From: Spodoptera frugiperda
Lineage: Eukaryota > Arthropoda > Insecta > Lepidoptera > Noctuidae
Length of the DNA: 64,000 bases
NCBI RefSeq assembly: GCF_023101765.2
Contig: NC_064239.1
Span: forward strand, 9,617,315-9,681,314
Direction of reading: 5' to 3'
This document shows, one piece after another, positions 56,766 through 64,000 of the stretch; the first letter of the stretch is position 1; the number at the start of each line of letters is the position of its first letter. The position numbers and the translations under genes were made by a program. The notes under the pieces were generated by a model. It worked only from the letters and a program-made list of their open reading frames with translations. It did not search any database and was not told the DNA's origin.

Positions 56766-57519
56766 TGTGAGTTATTAAACTACTTTAATTTTACCAACAC
56801 ATCACAAAAACGTTTTTTATGTCAATGTGGACTACAAATATTTGAAAAAAGTTTGTGTTGTGTTTGAAAAAATAGGCCTTATGAATATTTATCGACTCTT
56901 TGGATAACATGTTCTGGTTTTAATATGCGGCTCCGACATTAGGATTGTCATCAGTCGGCCATTTCTACAGACGGTATATACTTGTCCCCTTTGAAAGAAA
57001 TCAGACAAAATATTAATTATATTATTGATATTATGTAACTTTTATAAAAAGCTTATATTCTGTAAACATACAACGTCACTACAACCAAACCTTCTATTGT
57101 CGATTTCCAATAAAATTATTCAATATCGAACACATATTACATCGTAACCAGTATCCCTTAATATTATATTTACTTGGGACCGAAAATACCATCGAGCTGA
57201 ACGGGAATCGGCCATATTTTAAACGAATAGCAGTATTTAATCCTAGATATCATGTTTGAGATTAGAACAGGGCTCCAATCTAGAGATATCCTTGTAGGGC
57301 CAGCTCCGCGGGGGCTAAGCAAGTCCTGTTTTGTGTTAACGAAGTAAGGAGCATTAATATTGAATAGACGATGTGTTGGTGCTAGATTTTGTGTCTATAG
57401 TCTAACTCGTAATAGCGGGCTTTACTTCCTACTTACTGACGTTTTAGAATATGGTTATATTGTGGTTAATTGTTTGAGGTCAGTCAATGATTGTTGCAAA
57501 AAGCTTTTAAACAGAGAGG
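56766..57519. other. Spacer
   Basis: A mixed patch at 57285-57345 (AGGGCCAGCTCCGCGGGGGC). No supported gene; the frame at 57360-57635 runs into a repeat tail. Confidence 0.4.
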
Positions 57520-57580
57520 AGTGGAATGGAGGCTTTTGCCCTGCAGTGGGACGATTATGGCTTAAATCTAAATCTAATGT
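57520..57580 (+). mobile_element. SINE/LINE 3' tail scrap
   Basis: GGAGGCTTTTGCCCTGCAGT, GGGACGATTATGGCTTAAAT, then CTAAATCTAA repeats. Similar to 24010-24065 and, more loosely, 63714-63785. Confidence 0.5.
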
Positions 57581-59009
57581 TTGTTTGATCAGCTTTACGG
57601 TGAATAATGCGGAAATTATAAGACGAAGAATGTAAGTTAACTGTCTAATTAATCTTTAGAAATAACTTAAGATTATTCTTTAAAACTCTAGTCTTAAATC
57701 GTCGTTACAATAATTCTTCATACAACCCTTTTGTCTACGTTTTTAAAGAATAAAGGTATTCAAAATTTATAATTTCATAGAACACGGGTACGTAATTACC
57801 ACCTTCATCTTAAAAACTTACAACTTTGGACCTTAAAAACCTACAATTCTTTTATGATACTTAAAAAATATTCAGCCCTTCTGGTTTCCTCGCTAACAAT
57901 TCACTTGACAACTTTACACTTTGAAATATTGAACTTCTCAACTATTCCAGCGAAGTGAAAAGTTGCTGAGAGTCCAAAGAAGCGAAGATTCCACCGAACG
58001 ATATCATACAGAGGCATATAAGGCTGAATTTTATACCTTTTTTGTAAGAACATAAATTCTATAATCGATTATACAATACTTATATTGTACCCACAAAGGA
58101 GACTCCAGATTTTAATGTTAATGACTTCATAGAAATTGATGAAAATGATAGTTTGATGAAATGTTTGTTTTAAATCTGTATATGGTGCTATCGGTGGGTT
58201 TATGTTATGGGCAATGAAATTGCAGTTTATTGTATGTCTAGAACAGTTTATTTTTATACGTTTCTATCTTAGGTGTATCTGTATCAAACTCTCGAGTAAA
58301 ACCTCGAAAGCCGAATTTGGCTTATAAGTATCTTGTATCGACACAAAATTGACACTAATTTATATACTAAGGAAACATTATGTAATATGGTACAACAATA
58401 TGGCGTTATCATTATGTGTGAGCTTAAACTGTTTAATAACCTAAGTTATCATTCAAAACCAAGGATATTTAATGCCATAGTCGCCCTAAACTATACAATT
58501 AACCAATAAAATTAAACTAATCCGAAAACAATCAAATAAAATCAAAGACCAAACTTCACGCAAATCAATAAAGCACCTCACACTTGCACAGTAACAAACA
58601 AACACACAATAATTCATAGACTAAAACAATAACTTTACTTAGAAGCCCACGCACTATAAAATTATTACTTCTGTTGAATTTCATTACTCCACCACTGGTA
58701 GACGTGAGCCATTTGTTCAGCCAATGGACTTCGCAGTTTCAATTCAATTACAGAATCGTGCTAATCATAATTCCATTATCTAAACACGCCGCAATTTAAG
58801 GTCTTAACACATTGCTACGTGACGGCGATTACGAGAATTACGTCCGTTGTATTGTACAAGTAGGTACTGTTGTGCTGAATCTGTAGCGTGCGGAATGTGT
58901 ATTATTTTACTTGTGAATGAATATCTGTTTGGCCTGTTTAGTAACTTAATATAATTTGAGTTTAAATCACTGAGTTGATTATTATATGTAGAACATCATA
59001 ATCATCAGA
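57581..59009. other. Spacer with one complex island
   Basis: 58685-58860 shows complex, motif-rich text (GTAGACGTGAGCCATTTG; TTGCTACGTGACGGCGATTA; CGAGAATTACGTCCG) and is a candidate regulatory element. The remainder is AT-rich. Confidence 0.4.
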
Positions 59010-59170
59010 GGTATCGGTATTGACAGAAGTGCACACTGCACAATGCACATATTATAGGTACAATGTAACACCCACCTTTCAGTAGATATCATGTAATATC
59101 CCATATAAGCCGGGCAGGATTTCAGGACCCCTTCCTTGAAAGCCAGACCTCCGATTAGTCGACCAACATG
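59010..59170 (-). mobile_element. SINE family A, degraded 3' part
   Basis: Minus strand: GAAATCCTGCCCGGCTTATA, TGGGATATTACATGATATC, CTGAAAGGTGGGTGTTACAT, TGTGCATTGTGCAGTGTGCA. Same order as the other family A copies, with many changes. Confidence 0.55.
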
Positions 59171-60715
59171 GCAGTTTGAATTGATCAAAATGTTATTAAT
59201 ATTATTAATTAGCCTACGACGTGAGTACGATTCTTCAACTTTATACTAGACGCACCGTTTATTTTTTGCAATATTTTGCAATAACAATCCCTCTATCATA
59301 TGCATTAAAAGCATGATTGTTGTATGATGCCATGTCATACGTTTGTTCCAACTTTACATTGTGTGAGACAGAGATCTCTAAAAGAGCGAGACAACATCAC
59401 CTTTTCATCAAAACTTCTAAAACGTCATAGCAGTGTCCCAGGTCTTTGCTCGGTAAAGTTGGTCGTTCACTTAATGTTGGGGCATTTAAGATAATGTGCG
59501 GATTAGCGATCTTAAAGGTAGGGGACTAACCTAGCGGTTTTATTGTTCCGCGACAATTTTGTTGTTGTTTTACGCTGTTGTTGTGTTGGACGGAACATTT
59601 ATTAGATGTGGATGAACTTTATGAACATTATTCTTACTTGATGGAATTGTACCACGATGAAAGAACTAGATAGATTATCGTGTGATGACGAAGTGAAGAA
59701 TATATTGGTATATGCTAGAGCTATAGAGGCAACTAAGGGGCTGCATGTTATAGAAAAATCGGGAGGCAACGCATTTTCAAAAACCTTCTATATAGGAAGC
59801 CTATAGCAGCGGGCTTAAAAATCCTATTAGTAATTAATATATACTGCTCTTTATTTTACCCACTATTCTTTGAATTGCATATTACAAAACTAATTTATCA
59901 AAACAGGTTCAATTTTCAACGAAACAGCTCCAGTAACCTGACGTAACTAAAGCATCTTACCTGCAGTATTCCTAAGCCTGACGTAAGCCCTATTTTAAGT
60001 CTAACCTTTCCTAACACGAAGACCATTATGTCTTAATAAAAAGAAAAAGAAACTAGACTTTAACACAGTAGTTTGACAGCGGAGAAGATTGGGTCAGTAG
60101 ACAGGTAGATTTGAAACTAATTCCCAAAGATTTTTGAAGGATGACTTCTAGACAAAGCGTGTTATCTCACGTCTACAAATAAATTAAACTCGATTGTTAG
60201 AAAATCGATTAGCTACAGACATATTGCAGACTAAAAGAGTTATTTAAAAATATTTGAATGAATAAAATCTTTTTATTTTGTTTTTAAATTTTGTGTCGGT
60301 TGAGAACTGGCAACATAGTATCTATGCTATGCTTTCGGTGCATGCTAATTTTAAATTAAGAATTCATAAATAACGTCATAGGTAGCCATTTTTTTTTTTA
60401 ATAAAGAACTAGACATTTTTTGTTTTGTTTTGTCGGTTCCTGGTTTTTTAGTCGAATACAAATTAGTTTTAATAAAGTTGCATGTTTGGGCGGTACCGAA
60501 TTAATTTAATTAATCAATACAAAGTTTAGTTTGCGAGAACCGATTATGATTCAAACAGATTATGTACATTGTACACAGTCTATGACTTTGTAGATTAATA
60601 ATTAACTTCGGTAAAAAACTTCTCAAACATATTTTGTTCCAAACTGACTGGTTTAACCAGCTTATTTTACCTGAAATAATATTGTTTTAAGTTACTCAAA
60701 GACTATAATTCCTTT
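59171..60715. other. Unique spacer
   Basis: 59340-59600 is more complex (GACAGAGATCTCTAAAAGAG, GTTCCGCGACAATTTTGTTG) but has no frame or mirrored ends. No gene. Confidence 0.4.
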
Positions 60716-60980
60716 ACTGCCTCTATGGCAGAGTGATCGCAAGTGCGACTGCCGACCACGGGGTCTCAGATACGATAATAATGCTAGGCTGTTTCCGGGT
60801 TTTAAAAAATATCTTGGTAGTAACACGGAGCCTGGAAATGTGCCCGGTATATGGCAATAGGCTCACCCCCTATTACATGCGACTCACAACATAAATTGTG
60901 AATTGTACATGTACAGTGTCATTACGTGCCATGGTTATATATTAGTTATGCCTACCCCATCGTCGAGAAAAGGCGTGTCG
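60716..60980 (+). mobile_element. tRNA-derived SINE, family A
   Basis: TGGCAGAGTGATCGCAAGTG (A-box region), CGACTGCCGACCACGGGGTC, damaged B box (GATACGATA), GGCTGTTTCCGGGTTTTA, GTAGTAACACGGAGCCTGG, GTGCCCGGTATATGGCAATA, GGCTCACCCCCTATTACATG, GTCATTACGTGCCATGG, GCCTACCCCATCGTCGAG, AAAAGGCGTG. Nearly full length. Confidence 0.85.
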
Positions 60981-61574
60981 AATATATTTATTTATTATAA
61001 TTCCTCTATGCCGTATTTAATTAAACCTAGCACATAGCAAATGACACCTGATAACAAATAATTTATGTACCAAACTCATTACATAATTACACCAACCACT
61101 TTTTATCTACAAAGCATGTCGCCACAAAACTCGTTAATCCATCTTGACCGACGTATTTACGTACAAAACGTGGCCAGACGTGACTAAGACAGGATTTACA
61201 AACATCGACAGTTTACTCGAACAAATATCTATTAAGCTATTAACACTATAAGTCTTTAAGGAAACGTTTACCTCCTCATATTACTTAATCCGGGAAGTTC
61301 TTGGGGATTTGTAGTTTGGTACACTTGACTTGACTTGAATAAGTGTTCCGTTGTGATTGTCAGGATATGTTAGAAGTTTTTAGACGTGTTTGCTTAAGTT
61401 GTTTATGATTAAGTTGACTGCCTTGTTGGGGGAGTGCAAGGAGTCTTGAGTTTAGACCCCAGTAAGGTGAAGCACTGTGGGGACTTTTCGGTATATCGCT
61501 AAACACACAGTTCTATGAAAAGGGTACCAAATTGTGCATGGTGCATAACTGATCAATTGGGTGATCATTCTCTT
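60981..61574. other. AT-rich spacer
   Basis: No gene or element recognised. Confidence 0.45.
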
Positions 61575-61825
61575 TAGTAGTCTAATATACTGACAGGTAA
61601 GCTGTGACTGGGATGGGAGATACACGTCTCCTTATGGATATGCTGTAACAGACGATGCACAAAGGGGCCCCAGAGCAGGTCTAATTAAAGGACTCTGTGC
61701 CCCTTACCGGTGCTAAAGGTGGCCACCGGTTTAAGTCAGGTAAAAATCCCACACTCCCAAGTCTTTTTCCCAAATAAGCTAGAGCGTCGTTGGAAGGTTT
61801 TCTCCAGTCATGAAAAAAGGTAAGC
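61575..61825 (+). mobile_element. Interspersed repeat E
   Basis: GGGAGATACACGTCTCCTTA, CAAAGGGGCCCCAGAGCAGG, GGACTCTGTGCCCCTTACCG, AAAAATCCCACACTCCCAAG, TCTTTTTCCCAAATAAGC, GTTGGAAGGTTTTCTCCAGT. AAGGGGCCCCAGAG and CTCTGTGCCCCTT can pair as a hairpin. A diverged relative is at 51570-51745. Confidence 0.65.
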
Positions 61826-62473
61826 TATAACATCGGCAAGCAATTTCATAGTGAAGTACAAACCAATTCTAAAAACAAAACATCGATAAAATAAATATCT
61901 CACAAACATTATAGACAACGACAACATCCGTCTAAAAACATTCTATATTCAAATAAACTCGAAACAAAAAACAATCAACCAGTAATCGAGATGCGTAAAG
62001 AATAGCCAATCACCGATTACTGCAAAACGGAGGCTAACATCAATATCTTTCATGTGATTGCGACTTGACGCTTTGAATTATTAAAAACTACTATATTTAT
62101 ATACCAGTCTGTACTTCGGTGCAAGCGTTATCTGTCAGTTAAGACGGGAAATAAATAGTTGATCGTTGAGAAACAATGAGTTGTGAATAAAACATGTTAT
62201 TGTCGATTGAAGATGGTATAAAGGCATATTACTTGTAGTCTTGTCAATGTACTCGATGAAATATGTTTTAGTAATTATTTTTGGATTGTTCTGTTTTTGG
62301 TTTTGACTTTAAAGCTCGGTATTTTATTGGTCAAATATAATTTCACTTATAATATTGAACCGTTTATTTTATTATACAATATTATGTGAGTCAGTCTTTC
62401 TGTAAGTATTTTGGACATTATATCACTTCACCTCTCCAATACAAAGAGTATAATTTTTTTTATCAGCCATGAT
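61826..62473. other. Spacer with promoter-like words
   Basis: CTATATTTATATACC (62091-62105) lies about 35-40 bp upstream of CTGTCAGTT, an Inr-like word (62132-62140). The spacing is longer than usual and no linked exon is seen, so this is only a suggestion. The rest is AT-rich. Confidence 0.3.
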
Positions 62474-62570
62474 GTCTTCCTTAGACGTCGCGGCAGGCCC
62501 AGAAGGAGACGGCGGGATGAACTTGATGCCTATGAAAAGGATTGGCCACAGAAAGCTCTACGAAGAGAAA
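62474..62570 (+). pseudogene. LINE open reading frame C-terminal scrap
   Basis: One frame reads RRRGRPRRRRRDELDAYEKD followed by WPQKALRR. The GRP-R-RRW-D-EL...W pattern is typical of the very C-terminus of RTE-like and related LINE reverse-transcriptase proteins. There is no upstream reverse transcriptase in the window, so the copy is a strongly 5'-truncated, dead insertion. The class is inferred from memory of the motif. Confidence 0.5.
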
Positions 62571-63713
62571 GCGCTACTATTATTAATGACTCTTTATATT
62601 TTAGTTTTATTTATAGCTCTAATCACAATACTTTTTACACCGCCGATTCGCCTTAAAACCTCAACCACTCACCCTTTAAGTACTAAGTCTTAAATAATGA
62701 GTCAAGCAAACATAATTTGTCCCGTCAAGGGCTAACCGACACGCACTAAATCAATCGCTCAAACTCCTTACTTACGACGTATTTAAACGTCTATTTTCAC
62801 GACAAATAACAAAAACCAACCAATAATCGTGTTATAATGTAATTTACTGGCAAACTAGGTGAAATGACAGTTTGATATATCCAAACGAAATGAGCAACTA
62901 CACTTAAATGACATTCGATTATCACGCTCGATGTGAAATGAGTTTCCAAATTGAAATGAACGTGAATCACTTGTTTATGAGCAATTGAATAAATCAGTGG
63001 TCACATCACTACGTGCGGGATATTATTTGAGTCGGATATTAAAGATATTATTTTAGGGTTTATCATTAAATATGGTATATTCTAATAATACTAACTTTTC
63101 ATATCAATATCTGTAATAGTTAATGAAATCAATGTATTTAAAACTTTCAGAATAAAGAAGTTAGTGTTAATAATAAATAAATTCAACGTTAATTAATGTT
63201 TACTTGATTGCATTTTAATACTTTTGATTAAGATTCAAGTATCTGGTTTTAATAGTACTTACTGCATAATATTCCTGAGCAACAAAGTTTCATAAAGCTA
63301 AAATGTTTTTAACTGTCATTTAGGACCCCACTTGGTTATATCGTAAAATAATAAAATAATTTTACAACTTTCGCAATATAAACATAAATAATACCTAATA
63401 TTGTATATGTTTATTTACTTTAATTTTACGTTACGAGCCTAAGAAGAGTTTGGTTATAAAAAATAGTGATCAAAATAAAATTTGCAAAGCTATAAACCTC
63501 GCTATGGTAGGATGTGACATCCATTTGCATCCATTAGGTAAATTGAACGCAACCTTTTTGTTTTACAGTCAAAGTTTTGATCGAAAAATAAAAGTTGGAA
63601 CGTAAAATATAACATGACATTGATCCCAAAGGGGTTGGTAGAGGATCCATGGGATACTGCAAACTTTTACACGTAAGTTAAAAGCAACTGGTAATTAATA
63701 ATTTTTACATACA
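62571..63713. other. AT-rich spacer
   Basis: No gene or element recognised. Confidence 0.45.
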
Positions 63714-63785
63714 AATCTTGCCATTGGAGAGGCTTATGTCCAGCAGTGGACAAGAACAGGCTGATGATGATGATGACATACAAAT
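63714..63785 (+). mobile_element. LINE/SINE 3' tail with (GAT)n
   Basis: CTTGCCATTGGAGAGGCTTA, TGTCCAGCAGTGGACAAGAA, CAGGCTGATGATGATGATGA. This ending on GATGAT repeats is a very common 3' end of moth non-LTR elements. Confidence 0.65.
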
Positions 63786-63799
63786 CTTTAGCGAATTAA

Positions 63800-63935
63800 C
63801 TAAAAATCATGTCGCGCAGTCTACTGTCTGTAGGCGTGCACGCTGCTTATGATGAAGACTCCCTCTGTGACTCGAAACTAGTAGAGCTTTCTCTTCATTA
63901 ATTTTCGTGACTAAACCATGATTTTTAGACTGCTA
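63800..63935 (+). mobile_element. Interspersed repeat D
   Basis: ATCATGTCGCGCAGTC, GTGCACGCTGCTTATGATGA, AGACTCCCTCTGTGACTCGA, AACTAGTAGAGCTTTCTC, TTTTCGTGACTAAACCATGA. It lies 15 bp downstream of the preceding LINE tail. Confidence 0.7.
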
Positions 63936-64000
63936 TTATTAAGTCGTTTCTCAGTAAAAGACCTTATTATCCAAACCAATCTGCTTCGCAGCTCAGAAGC

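Noticed and set aside
16437..63935. Repeat D as a Helitron end (hairpin followed by CTAG and T)
   Set aside because: Copies remain similar well past CTAG, so the element does not end there.

Overview
The window reads as nuclear DNA of a lepidopteran, most likely a noctuid-type moth. This is an inference from the AT-rich background, from several tRNA-derived SINE families of moth type, and from the short non-autonomous DNA transposons. There are no bacterial or organellar features, no operons, and no complete multi-exon or intronless protein gene that I can recognise. Open frames are short and scattered; most are chance frames or lie inside repeats. The window is best read as intergenic and/or long-intron sequence.

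Layout. 0.2-5.4 kb: three copies of one SINE family (called SINE-B here) and a roughly 0.9-1 kb unit in tandem (1.14-3.2 kb) whose two main copies share a perfectly identical 122-bp block. 5.4-14.6 kb: mostly unique sequence. It holds a GC-rich island at 10.3-10.7 kb that looks like a promoter or 5' UTR exon reading leftward (strong splice donor at 10275-10270), with further GC-rich modules to 12.4 kb. 14.6-24.2 kb: a mosaic of short repeats, a 400-bp element with terminal and nested internal inverted repeats (22.2-22.6 kb), and one small protein-like minus-strand frame at 20.4-20.6 kb. 24.5-27.15 kb: a 1.3-kb tandem duplication whose right edge cuts a possible 44-codon exon. 28.7-34.0 kb: SINEs in otherwise unique DNA. 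34.6-35.9 kb: a fold-back structure with arms of about 614 bp and a 110-bp spacer. It is followed at 36.4 kb by a MITE with 68-bp terminal repeats. 38-47 kb: repeats, an exact 150-bp tandem duplication, and a PIF/Harbinger-like MITE (42824-43252) flanked by TAA and packed with GCGAG/CTCGC motifs. 47.6-64 kb: a 44-bp near-perfect palindrome, more SINE and MITE copies, a GC-rich CCAAT hairpin, and a LINE C-terminal scrap at 62.5 kb.

How it works together: nothing here forms a pathway. The plausible functions are regulatory (the GC-rich island and its flank, and some complex-sequence islands) or RNA-based (the long hairpin, which if transcribed would be a Dicer substrate). The repeat families, named SINE-A, B, C and repeats D, E, F, H within this annotation, were recognised mainly by comparing copies within the window. 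Their boundaries are by eye and approximate unless terminal repeats fix them.
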